Shown here: piece after piece, positions 51,428-59,612 of the stretch | How positions within the stretch are numbered: the stretch's first letter is position 1 | Layout: each line of letters opens with the position of its first letter | Assembly (NCBI RefSeq): GCF_014288055.1 | Contig: NZ_JACOPK010000001.1 | Span: 186,001-250,000, forward strand | Length of the DNA stretch: 64,000 nucleotides | Direction: 5' to 3' | DNA from: Agathobaculum hominis | Lineage (GTDB): Bacteria; Bacillota; Clostridia; Oscillospirales; Butyricicoccaceae | The notes under the pieces: generated by a model | Seen by the model: only the letters and a program-made list of their open reading frames with translations | The model's database searches: none | What the model was told of the DNA's origin: nothing | Program-made: the position numbers and the translations under genes

Positions 51428-52195
51428 ATGGCGAAAGTGCAAGTGTCCAGTATCCTCCGCGCCTTACAGATCCTGGAGTGTTTCATGGACAGAGAGACCG
51501 AATGGACGCTGAAGGAGCTGGTGGACCATCTGGATCTGCCCTCTACCACGGTGTTCCGCCAGGTGTCCACGTTGGCGGAGCGGCAGTATTTGGTGCAGGA
51601 CCCTGTCCGCAAGAGCTATCGGGTGGGACCGCGGCTGATGCTGCTGGCCAGTGCGATTCTGGGTCAATCGGACCTTCGGCGGGTGGCCAGGCCGGAGCTG
51701 GAGCACCTGAGCGACACTGTGCATGAGACCATTAATCTCAGCGTGTTGCTGGAGCACGATATTTTTTATCTGGATAAAGTGGAGACCCACCGCTCCATTG
51801 TCTGCAACACACAGATTGGCGGCCGGGCGCCGGCCTATGCCACCAGCAGCGGCAAGGCGATGCTTTCCTGCCAGAACGAGGCATACATCGACGATTACTG
51901 CCAGTGGATGAACCGCAAGGCTTATCCGCTGACCAGCAACACCATCACCGATTCCGACCAGCTGCGTTCCCAGCTGGTCCAGGCCCGGCTCAACGGATAT
52001 GCCATGGATGACGGTGAGATTGAAGCGGGGCTGATCTGCGTGGCGGCGCCGGTCTATGATATGAACCGCAAGGTGGTGGCGGCTGTGAGCATTTCCGGCC
52101 CAGATTACCGAATGCGGGAGGATCAGGAGGTCATGATCCGGGAGGCGCGGCAGACGGCGCATAACATCTCGCGGCTGCTTGGCTATCGGCTGTAA
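51428..52195 (+). CDS. IclR-family transcriptional regulator
   Basis: A 255-residue IclR protein: N-terminal winged helix (VSSILRALQILECFMDRETEW, TLKELVDHLDLPSTTVFRQVSTLAERQYL) and an IclR effector domain (INLSVLLEHDIFYLDKVETH, GGRAPAYATSSGKAMLS, VAAPVYDMNRKVVAAVSISGP). IclR regulators of the KdgR kind control pectin and hexuronate catabolism, so it is the natural regulator of the kdgT, dehydratase and aldolase genes. AGGAAGAG lies before the ATG. It is the last intact gene of the island. Confidence 0.93.
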   Translation: MAKVQVSSILRALQILECFMDRETEWTLKELVDHLDLPSTTVFRQVSTLAERQYLVQDPVRKSYRVGPRLMLLASAILGQSDLRRVARPELEHLSDTVHETINLSVLLEHDIFYLDKVETHRSIVCNTQIGGRAPAYATSSGKAMLSCQNEAYIDDYCQWMNRKAYPLTSNTITDSDQLRSQLVQARLNGYAMDDGEIEAGLICVAAPVYDMNRKVVAAVSISGPDYRMREDQEVMIREARQTAHNISRLLGYRL

Positions 52196-52680
52196 AACGA
52201 AATATAGGGATGAGTAAAATTTCAATTTGTTCATGAGACTATACAATAAATAGTGCCATCCGGCTTGCTTAAAACCTATATATTGGTGACTCGACTTTGC
52301 AAAACTCGCGTTTTGCTCAACCCTATCAGATAGATTTCAGCACGGATTTCATTTTTTACAACAAAGCCGCTTGTTCGGACATTTCAAACATCGACGGATC
52401 AGCGCGCAAGCGACATGGAGTAACGGCGACTGATTCAGTTAAGGAAACGATTGTCCTGGTCATGTTATGCCGCTAAGAAAATTATCTGGATGTGTAATGA
52501 CTGAAAAGCCTTCCTTAATCTGATGCTCTGGTCCGAGAACCTACCCGATGTCTGCAAGAAAGCACCCTGACAAAATGCCGGAAGCCACTCTCTGGTGGCT
52601 GTCGGCATTTTAGTTATTTATCGCTTACATCGCGCCTATCAGGGCAAATAAGGGCGTCAGCCTGTATCATGCAAAGCGAG
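52196..52680. other. gene-free stretch at the island's right edge
   Basis: No reading frame with a ribosome site or recognisable protein was found. A terminator-like hairpin (AAAATGCCG...CGGCATTTT, 52572-52611) lies near the end. Base composition is lower in GC than the core, so this is probably decayed mobile DNA. Confidence 0.5.
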
Positions 52681-52706
52681 GCCACCGGGTGATTTCCGGT
52701 GGCCTC
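52678..52706. terminator. perfect hairpin at the right edge of the island
   Basis: GAGGCCACCGG and its complement enclose GTGATT or a similar 6-7-base loop. Confidence 0.6.
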
Positions 52707-52739
52707 ATGCTCTGCTCATGAACGGTATTTGGTTGATGC

Positions 52740-52800
52740 CCCTGTGCAGGGAAGCCTTGGCGTCCCTGCCCCTTTTGTCTCTGCCGGGAGATCCCGGCCC
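52740..52800 (+). repeat. broken copy of the dispersed repeat (copy G)
   Basis: A plus-oriented partial copy: hairpin GCAGGGA-AGCCTTGGCG-TCCCTGC (52746-52769), then TTTTGTCTCTGCCGGGAG as in the other copies. The outer stem is cut short. Its inner loop pairs GCC/GGC where other copies have ACC/GGT, so both arms changed together. Confidence 0.6.
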
Positions 52801-53991
52801 TCACATTTGAAGGAATTCTTCCTCACTGATTATTTGTATCGGAATGCCCTTCTCAATATATTCCTCGGCCTTGCGGACCTTTCCACTCTTCTTCTCCCTG
52901 GGCGAACCGCCGCCGACAATGAGAAGATCGGTCTTTTTTGTCACATTATCGGCGTTTTTACCGCCGCAGTCTGCGATGCGCTGCATGGCTTCGCGGTCGC
53001 TCAGCTTCAGCAGCTCGCCCGTCAGCACGCAGGTCTTGTCGAACAGCGGATGCGCTGGATCGAACAGATCGGTCGCCGGGACGATGTCCTTTGCCTTTGG
53101 GCGCGACTGAAAATGCGCAAGCTGCGATGCGGTAACGCGCGGACGCGGCGCAGACGGAGCCGTTTTGCGCGGGCGCGGCGGCCGTGCCCATTGAACTGCC
53201 GCAGGATAATCCTCAGCAAGCCTTTCGAACACGCGGTATGTCGTTTCGCAGTCGCCGAGCGCACGGTGCGCCGTGCTCTGCTCCGCGCCGAGCGCCGCTG
53301 CCAGTGCTTCGAGCCTGTAGCTCGACAGCGTGAGGCAGCGCCGTGCAGTGAGCAGGGTATCGCAGCACCGGTTCCGGAGCGGGGAAATGCTCTGCTCCTC
53401 ACAGATGCGGTTGATGATCGGCAGATCAAAATCCAGCAGATTTTGACCGACGAGCGGCGTATCTCCGATAAATGCGACAAATGCCGAAAGCGCTTCGCGA
53501 ATTTCAGGCTGTCCGGCAAGCATATCGTCCGTGATGCCCGTCAGTCTGGCGCAGACCGGAGGAACGGGCGCAGAAGCCTGCACGAGCATGGAAAACTGTG
53601 CTGACGGCGTTCCGTTCTCAATGCGCAGCGCGCCGAACTCAATGATCTCAGCGGTCTGACGGTCGAGACCGGTCGTTTCGATGTCGATGACCGTGTAGAC
53701 CGGGCAATCCGGTTCGGTCTCTGTACGTCTGGTGCGCGAGCCGGACTGCATATCGGCAAGACAGTCGATATGGATGGTGTGCAGAACGCCGCCGATATCA
53801 ATGATGGCGTAGCGTTCGCCCTCGCAGCCGACGAGCTGACACGGCTCGCTCGTGCCGTTCAGCAGATCACGGTAAACAAGCGGCTTGGGTTCGACGGCTT
53901 TCTTCGGGGTGAGCCCGAGCTTCTTTGAGAGCGCAAGCAATTCCTCCGCGTTCTCTGCACGATGCCAGGGACGGGAAGGGGGGATCAGCAT
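52801..53991 (-). CDS. DEDDh 3'-5' exonuclease with C-terminal BRCT domain
   Basis: A 396-residue protein. The DEDDh exonuclease core (DnaQ-like) spans about 98-262: Exo I VIDIETTGL, Exo II GQNLLDFDLPIINR, Exo III STAHRALGDCETTYRVF. The C-terminus (about 310-396) is a BRCT domain (FDKTCVLTGELLKLSDREAMQRIADCGGK, LLIVG). The N-terminal 95 residues are a domain I do not recognise (PCQLVGCEGERYAIIDI). Such exonuclease-BRCT proteins act in DNA repair or RNA processing; the substrate is unknown. Confidence 0.9.
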   Translation of the reverse strand: MLIPPSRPWHRAENAEELLALSKKLGLTPKKAVEPKPLVYRDLLNGTSEPCQLVGCEGERYAIIDIGGVLHTIHIDCLADMQSGSRTRRTETEPDCPVYTVIDIETTGLDRQTAEIIEFGALRIENGTPSAQFSMLVQASAPVPPVCARLTGITDDMLAGQPEIREALSAFVAFIGDTPLVGQNLLDFDLPIINRICEEQSISPLRNRCCDTLLTARRCLTLSSYRLEALAAALGAEQSTAHRALGDCETTYRVFERLAEDYPAAVQWARPPRPRKTAPSAPRPRVTASQLAHFQSRPKAKDIVPATDLFDPAHPLFDKTCVLTGELLKLSDREAMQRIADCGGKNADNVTKKTDLLIVGGGSPREKKSGKVRKAEEYIEKGIPIQIISEEEFLQM

Positions 53992-54171
53992 GATGTTTCA
54001 TCTCCTTAAAACCGAAAAAGATGTGTATGTGTGTGCATTTCGGTGCAAAAATTTTCCCACTATCATTATGACGCATCGAACAGGCAATTGCAAATGTTTT
54101 TTAGAATGCTGTAAAACGAATGAAACGTTTTCGGAAACGGCATAAACTGGCTTGGATAGCCGGTATTTCCA

Positions 54172-54201
54172 TTGCGGAACGGTTGCAAAACATGGTATAC
54201 T
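54172..54201 (+). promoter_or_regulatory. promoter of the CAP-domain gene
   Basis: TTGCGG and TATACT with 18-base spacing, 46 bases before the start. Confidence 0.5.
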
Positions 54202-54247
54202 TGCCGCAGAGCGGACGTAGAGCCGCCGTTTTACAGGAGGAAATAAC

Positions 54248-54745
54248 ATGAGCAGGATAAAGAAAATTGTTTTCGCCGCGCTGGCGGCCGCAGCGCTTAC
54301 AGGAGCCGCCGGCGCAGTTCATCTGGACCGGCCGGTACAGGGGAGCAGCAGTGTGAGCGCAGGCATCCAGAGCAGCAGCGCCGCGAGCGAGGTCGTTCGT
54401 CTGACGAACAGCGCACGCAGTCAGAACGGCTATGCCGCGCTCGTCGAGGACGGTGCGCTCAGCGATGCGGCAGCGGTGCGCGCACGCGAGATCGCGCACA
54501 GCTTTTCGCATACACGCCCGTCGGGTGCGTCATTCAGTTCGGCGCTCAGCGAGAGCGGTGTGAGCTATCTCCGGGCGGGGGAGAACATCGCCTACGGCCA
54601 GAAAAGCGCATCCGAGGTCGTGAATGCGTGGATGAATTCGCCGGACCACCGCGCGAACATTCTGAACAGCAGTTACTCGCGCATCGGCTCTGCGAGCGTC
54701 AATATCGACGGCACGCTTTACTGGGTGCAGCTTTTCGCGGACTGA
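54248..54745 (+). CDS. secreted CAP (SCP/YkwD)-domain protein
   Basis: A 165-residue protein with an N-terminal signal peptide (KKIVFAALAAAALTGAAGA) and a CAP domain: EVVRLTNSARSQNGYAAL, HSFSHTRPSG, RAGENIAYGQ, WMNSPDHRANILNSSYSRIG. CAP-domain proteins are extracellular, often sporulation- or envelope-associated; the activity is unknown. AGGAGG lies upstream. An IS21-type element has inserted 56 bases after the stop, inside the presumed terminator. Confidence 0.92.
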   Translation: MSRIKKIVFAALAAAALTGAAGAVHLDRPVQGSSSVSAGIQSSSAASEVVRLTNSARSQNGYAALVEDGALSDAAAVRAREIAHSFSHTRPSGASFSSALSESGVSYLRAGENIAYGQKSASEVVNAWMNSPDHRANILNSSYSRIGSASVNIDGTLYWVQLFAD

Positions 54746-55006
54746 CGGGCGCAGACAGGCACAGCCTTCCTGCTGCGCTGAATGCGAGACCGCGTGCGGA
54801 CTGCATAAATCGCAGCGATTCTGCCATCTGCACGGACTTTTTCCGCCACCGTGCCGGAGATTTTCTGCCACCTTACCGGAGCACCTTGCCACTAAAAGTT
54901 CAGCCAGTGCAAGCACTGGCTGAGCAGGTGTCAATTTTCTAATACTGGTCCACATTCGTGCAATGTTTCTTCACAACATGCAAAACGCAATAACAATCCT
55001 CGAATT

Positions 55007-55786
55007 TCAGTCTTCGCCGCTACCTTTCTGCGCAGAAGCCTTTAATCCTTTACGTTCGCGCATCGAGATGCGTCCCTCAACCATAATCTCATACGAATTA
55101 TGGATAATACGATCCATAATCGCTTCAGAGACTGGGCTGTCGGACTCTGGATTCGGGTCAATTCGGGTATACCAGCCTTCGGGCTGGTACTGAGTGCAAA
55201 AGAGCATTGAACGTTTACAGCGAGCTTCTACGATTTCCAGCAGATCATATGCTTCCTGCGGGCTCAGCGGACGAATCAGCCATTCATCCAGAATCAGCAA
55301 ATCCACTTTCTTGTAGGCAGCCAGCAGCTTCTTCAGTTCGCCGCTGCTGCGTGCAATGGTGATTTCGTCTAATAATTCAGGCATACGAATGTAAGCGACT
55401 TTCTTAAACCGGCGGCAGGCTGCATTTCCAAGAGCGCAGGCGATATAAGTTTTGCCATTACCGGAGGCACCTTCCAAAATTACATGATGCCCTTCGTCGA
55501 CATACTTGCAGGTAGACAGCCTCAGCATCTGAGACTTGTCCAGCCTACGGTCCTCGTAGTACTCAATGCCCTCCATCGTTGCGGAGGGGGCACTGAAATG
55601 CGCTTTTTTAATCAAACGTTCTACCTTGTTCGTCTGCCGCCTGTTCCATTCTGCCGTTACCGCCATACTGAAGCGTTCTTCAAAACTGAGTGCACGAAAA
55701 GAAGGCTCCTGGAGCTGAGCTGTAAACTCCGCAGCCATGGCGCTCAATTTCATATCTGTAAGCATATCCACCGTCTGCTGGTTCAT
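55007..55786 (-). CDS. istB: IstB-type AAA ATPase of the IS21 element
   Basis: A 259-residue IstB: the DnaA/IstB ATPase with Walker A EGASGNGKTYIACALG, Walker B LLILDEWLIRPLS and the C-terminal RRSMLFCTQYQPEGW-type region. It controls target choice for IstA. The start ATG overlaps the end of the upstream gene by 4 bases. Confidence 0.95.
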   Translation of the reverse strand: MNQQTVDMLTDMKLSAMAAEFTAQLQEPSFRALSFEERFSMAVTAEWNRRQTNKVERLIKKAHFSAPSATMEGIEYYEDRRLDKSQMLRLSTCKYVDEGHHVILEGASGNGKTYIACALGNAACRRFKKVAYIRMPELLDEITIARSSGELKKLLAAYKKVDLLILDEWLIRPLSPQEAYDLLEIVEARCKRSMLFCTQYQPEGWYTRIDPNPESDSPVSEAIMDRIIHNSYEIMVEGRISMRERKGLKASAQKGSGED

Positions 55787-57339
55787 TCGTGGTCACCGCC
55801 TTTCTTGAAGTAGGCCGCGCCGCGTGTAATTCCATAGCGATTCGAGTTTTGAAGAGATTCCTTAACAGCAGAATCCTTAGGCTTGATATCCAGCCTGCTT
55901 TTCAGGATACTGTTGATATTCCGAATCGAGGGCGTAGTTCCGTATGCGAGAATACGCATGCATGCCATTTCCAGACGTTCTTTGCTGTAGCGTTCGCCCA
56001 GCTTCATGAGGCTGGCACAGGCCTTATAGCCTTGCTCAGGAGCTTTGCCCGATTCGAGGAAGAATGTCACGACACGCTCCGCCATCGGCCCAGCAGACAT
56101 AGCTCAAACACTAAAGTCATCTTCATTGCAGGTCATATATTTCTGATGCGATTCCGGCATATGCTCCAGCTTTACCAGAGGATCGTGCTGCAGCGTCTGT
56201 AAACGGCGGTGACTTGCAACGCGGCTGCCATGATAATAAACTTCCACCAGGTTTTTTGTAACGCGTATATCAACCTTTTCACCAATCAGATTATAGGGCA
56301 CGGAGTATTTGTTTTTGCCATCAGAAATCAGGTAGTCGTTCGGAACCTTTGCCATAGACCAGACAGCGGCTTCAAACGGTACGGCGGGCAGCGGCAGCAT
56401 ATACGCCTGTTCTTCCTCCAGATAGGCGCTGCGGCGTGTACCGGGGCGCTGCTTGAACTCGCGGCTATTCAATTCTTCGAGCTTTTCAGCAACCGCTTCG
56501 TTGACTTCATTCAAGGAGAAAAATTTACGATCTCGCAGTGCGGCAATAATCCAGGTTTCAGCGAAACGGACAGAAGCCTCTGCCGAACTCTTGTCCTTTG
56601 GACGACGTACTCGTGCAGGAACAATAGCTGTGTTGTAATAGTCCGCAAGTTCCTGATAACTGCGGTTCAGCACCGTTTCATATCGAGTGTTAGACATAGT
56701 TGCGGTCTTGCAGTTATCCGGAATGAGCAGCCTGGCCACGCCGCCGAAATAATTGAAAGCGTGAACATGGCAGTTCAGCCAGTTCTCGGTTTTCATGTTA
56801 TCGCAGGCTTCTGCATAGACATAACAGCTGCACGGGAGCACCGCTACGAACAGATAAGCCGCGCCCTGTTCTCCAGTAACCGAATCGTATACCGGGACAG
56901 TATCTCCGGCCCAGTCAACCTGGATTGCATCTCCCGGCTTATGCTGAATGCGCATGGTTGCCTTGGTAATGCGAGCCCATCTGCGGTATTTATCGCCAAA
57001 CTGTGTACTCATGTACGGCGTGCGGCCGCTTTCATAACATTTGCGGCAGTATTCTTCCCAAAGAAGAGTCAGTGTAACGCCGGGCTTGGCCAGTTCGCGG
57101 TGGATGTACGGATAATCGGGTTCAACATACAGACAAACATTTTTGTATTTGTCCGGAAAGAACATCCGCTCCAGATCTGCATTCGTAATATCATCATCGA
57201 TAGGCCAGCAGATGCCTAGCCGGTCTGCAGCTTCAAATACCGCCTTGCTTGTTTCGCGAGATGCAACCTTATTGCGTTCCATTTCGCGTTGACTGCATTT
57301 CCTACTTCGAAGCATAAGAATTTTCCTATAGTCCGTCAT
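55783..57339 (-). pseudogene. istA: IstA transposase interrupted by an in-frame TGA
   Basis: The IstA transposase of the IS21 element: an N-terminal helix-turn-helix (KILMLRSRKCSQREMERNKVASRE), the DDE domain with VDWAGDTVPVYD and the PDNCKTATM segment, and the C-terminal part. The frame is open from the ATG at 57339 (AAGGAGG upstream) but has a TGA at 56104-56106 (DDFSV-stop-AMSAGP), one base from TGG (Trp). The last 105 residues continue in the same frame to 55783. The transposase would lose only its C-terminal region, so transposition is doubtful but not excluded. Confidence 0.85.
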
Positions 57340-57572
57340 TTTTTGAAGGACCTCCTTGAAAGTAGTCACGACTTTTCAGCTCGCGCTTCTTTCATTATTA
57401 GGGAAAATCATCAAAGTGGCAAGCTGCTCCGGCGCAGTGGCGGAAAAAGTCCGGCAAGCTGGCAGGAAAAGTCCGTGTCAGTGGCAAAGTCGATCCGATT
57501 TATGCATGCGGACGGAGAAAGGCTGTGCTGTTTGTCTGTCCCGGCATGTTTCGGGTATGGATACAGACGCAA

Positions 57573-57606
57573 AAATGCGGCTCACTCTGATCAGTGAACC
57601 GCATTT
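57573..57606. terminator. hairpin downstream of rubrerythrin
   Basis: AAATGCGG(CT)CACT and AGTG(AA)CCGCATTT pair around CTGATC. Confidence 0.7.
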
Positions 57607-57699
57607 CTGTTACTGCGTATCTTTTGTGCCGGAAACCGCTGGTTTTACTGGCTTTTCGCCGTTCTCTCAGCATATTCCAGCGCGGATATACAGACTTTC

Positions 57700-58245
57700 T
57701 TACTTGTTGAAGTAACGCTTCAGCAGGCCCTCGAAAGCCTTGCCGTGACGAGCCTCGTCGCGAGCCATCTCATGAACAGTGTCGTGGATAGCGTCGAGGT
57801 TGAGAGCCTTGGCGCGCTTAGCCAGATCGAACTTGCCGGCGGTTGCGCCGTTCTCAGCGTCAACACGCATCTGGAGGTTCTTCTCGGTGGAGTCGGTTAC
57901 GACCTCGCCGAGCAGCTCAGCAAACTTTGCAGCGTGCTCAGCCTCCTCGTAAGCAGCCTTCTCCCAGTACAGACCGATTTCCGGGTAGCCTTCGCGGTGT
58001 GCGACGCGGGCCATTGCCAGATACATGCCGACCTCGGAGCACTCGCCCTCGAAGTTAGCGCGCAGATCAGCCATGATGTCCTCCGGAGCGCCCTGTGCAA
58101 CGCCTACAACGTGCTCAGCTGCCCAGGTCTTGTCAGCGGACTGCTCCTTGAACTTCTCTGCCGGTGCGTGGCAGATCGGGCACTCTGCCGGAGCTGCTTC
58201 GCCTTCGTAAACATAACCGCAAACGGTGCATACAAACTTTTTCAT
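57700..58245 (-). CDS. reverse rubrerythrin (N-terminal rubredoxin domain)
   Basis: A 181-residue rubrerythrin with the domains in the order rubredoxin (KKFVCTVCGYVYEGEAAPAECPICHAPAEKF, four Cys) then a ferritin-like di-iron domain (NFEGECSEVGMYLAMARVAHREGYPEIGLYW, EEAEHAAKFAELLGE, DEARHGKAFEGL), i.e. the reverse type of Clostridia. It reduces hydrogen peroxide with electrons from rubredoxin or NADH enzymes. GGAGGAAA precedes the ATG. An Rrf2 gene lies 43 bases upstream on the same strand, so they probably form one operon. A Fur/PerR-type box lies before that gene. Confidence 0.95.
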   Translation of the reverse strand: MKKFVCTVCGYVYEGEAAPAECPICHAPAEKFKEQSADKTWAAEHVVGVAQGAPEDIMADLRANFEGECSEVGMYLAMARVAHREGYPEIGLYWEKAAYEEAEHAAKFAELLGEVVTDSTEKNLQMRVDAENGATAGKFDLAKRAKALNLDAIHDTVHEMARDEARHGKAFEGLLKRYFNK

Positions 58246-58288
58246 GATGATTTCCTCCTGTTTCTTGTCCTGAATAGGTAGTTGGAAT

Positions 58289-58711
58289 TTATTTGTTCTG
58301 TAAAAGCTTAGCCGGAAGGAAGCGATCCATCGTTATCGCAAAGAGCTGACCGCGCAGAGACCGGTTGATCTCCGAGAACACGCGGTGAAAGTCGCATTCA
58401 TTCTGACTTCCCACATGGGTGCACTGAAATTCATTGGCGAGGCAATGGTTGATTGCGATCGGGCCATCGATACATTCAATGATTTCACCCAGACTGATTT
58501 CGGAAGGGGAGCGGTTGAGTTCATAGCCTCCGGCGACGCCCTTGTAGGACTTGGTGATACCGGACTGCGTGAGCTTGCGGAGGATCTTGAGAGCGAAACG
58601 GAGGGTGACTCCTGTCAGCTCGGAAATATCCTTGGCGCACTGCTTGCCGCCGGTAAGTGCCAGACAATAGGTTACGCGAATCGCGTAATCTGCCTCGTGT
58701 GTAATTCTCAA
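58289..58711 (-). CDS. Rrf2-family transcriptional regulator
   Basis: A 140-residue Rrf2 protein: MRITHEADYAIRVTYCLAL, then CAKDISELTGVTLRFALKILRKLTQSGI and SYKGVAGGYELNRSP. Three Cys at the C-terminal domain (HCLANEFQCTHVGSQNECDFH) can bind a Fe-S cluster, as in IscR/NsrR-type sensors. The start is TTG at 58711 behind GGAAGG. It is followed by the rubrerythrin gene and has a consensus promoter upstream. Confidence 0.92.
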   Translation of the reverse strand: MRITHEADYAIRVTYCLALTGGKQCAKDISELTGVTLRFALKILRKLTQSGITKSYKGVAGGYELNRSPSEISLGEIIECIDGPIAINHCLANEFQCTHVGSQNECDFHRVFSEINRSLRGQLFAITMDRFLPAKLLQNK

Positions 58712-58744
58712 CTTGTTCCTTCCTTTCTCTCTTGGAACAACTAT

Positions 58745-58773
58745 AGTATAGCTCTGTTCCGCACAAATGTCAA
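58745..58773 (-). promoter_or_regulatory. promoter of the Rrf2-rubrerythrin operon
   Basis: On the minus strand TTGACA and TATACT with a 17-base spacer; the start codon is about 35 bases beyond the -10. Confidence 0.8.
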
Positions 58774-58807
58774 TAGGTTTTTATCAAAATAAATAAATAA
58801 TTTTATT

Positions 58808-58822
58808 TGATAATAATTATCA
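58808..58822. promoter_or_regulatory. Fur-type 7-1-7 box
   Basis: TGATAATAATTATCA is an exact match to the Bacillus Fur 7-1-7 consensus (TGATAATNATTATCA) and is close to a PerR box. It lies about 35 bases upstream of the -35 of the Rrf2-rubrerythrin operon. Confidence 0.7.
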
Positions 58823-58853
58823 ATAATGATAAGAGATAGCATAGGTTGTTAAC

Positions 58854-58875
58854 TATACTATTTAAGAATAGTATA
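58854..58875. promoter_or_regulatory. perfect 22-bp palindrome
   Basis: TATACTATT and AATAGTATA are exact inverted repeats around TAAG. It may be a regulatory site or, less likely, a small terminator. There is no T run. Confidence 0.4.
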
Positions 58876-58929
58876 CCATAGAAGAGGGAGAAAGTCTATT
58901 TGTTTTGTATGAAAAACGGCTGTTTCTGC

Positions 58930-59590
58930 TTTAGGTAAAGCGGCGTGCCGCTGGAGGGGGATTTATGCTCAGGGTGAGCGTGCGCAGTGGCCGCCTTCGG
59001 CGGGCGGGGGAGCCGGTGTTCACCGGCGGGAATGCCGCCGTCTGGCGGCGGAGACAAAAGGGGCAAGGACACCAAATGGTTTCCTTGCCCCTCTTGACAC
59101 CCCGAACCTTCCTTTGCGCTGACACATCGGAGATGTGCGGCGAAACGGGGGTTACGGGGGCTCGGTTCCGTGCGTCGATGCGCTTATGTGACGCTTTTAT
59201 GCCCTGAATTCACTTTGCGTGATTTGCCGCGCATGACAGTGCGCGGCCAGACAGTGCAGGGCGGCGGCGTTCCGCTGCGAAAAGCTCCGCTTCCATCAAG
59301 CGTATGCCCTTGGAGCAGCAAACGCCCCTGTGGGCCCCTCGCATTTAGACGCGCGACCGCAGGGAGTCGCGGCTTAAAGGAAGATGAGGGGGAGTTAAGA
59401 GGGGGATAAGAAACCATTCGGTGTCTTATCCCCCTCTTGCCCCCGCCGCCGGGCGGCGGCAATGCACACGCCATGTCATGGCGAATATCCCCCGTCCCGG
59501 GAGGGCCTTCCTCGCCTCCACCGGCTGCGCCGCTGTATCGGCGGAAGGCCTGCCGTCTGCTTCGGGTGAAGCAGAAAAAAGCTTCGCCTC
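58930..59590. repeat. dispersed repeat, head-to-head pair (copies D and E)
   Basis: About 660 bases without a gene. Copy D (minus-oriented) has hairpin 59059-59092 with stem AGGGGCAAGGA and partner TCCTTGCCCCT; copy E (plus-oriented) has 59401-59434 with stem GGGGGATAAGA. The centre between them is almost the same as in the pair at 20985-21700. The copy E stem matches copy B, while the copy D stem differs from copy A at one pair on both arms. Confidence 0.8.
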
Positions 59591-59612
59591 CGGCGGCAGG
59601 AATAATAAGGGC

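Larger units (their letters stand above)
54802..57506 (-). mobile_element. complete IS21-family insertion sequence with 7-bp target duplication
   Basis: The element runs 5' TGCATAAATCG ... CGATTTATGCA 3' (TG...CA ends as in IS21) and is flanked on both sides by TGCGGAC (54795-54801 and 57507-57513). The ends carry long inverted, internally repeated motifs (tgccgga, cttttcctgccag/tttttccgccac type). It carries istA and istB on the minus strand. Its length of 2705 bp is usual. The ends separate the two arms of an imperfect hairpin (acaggcacagcctt and aaggctgtgct), the probable terminator of the CAP gene. Confidence 0.9.
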
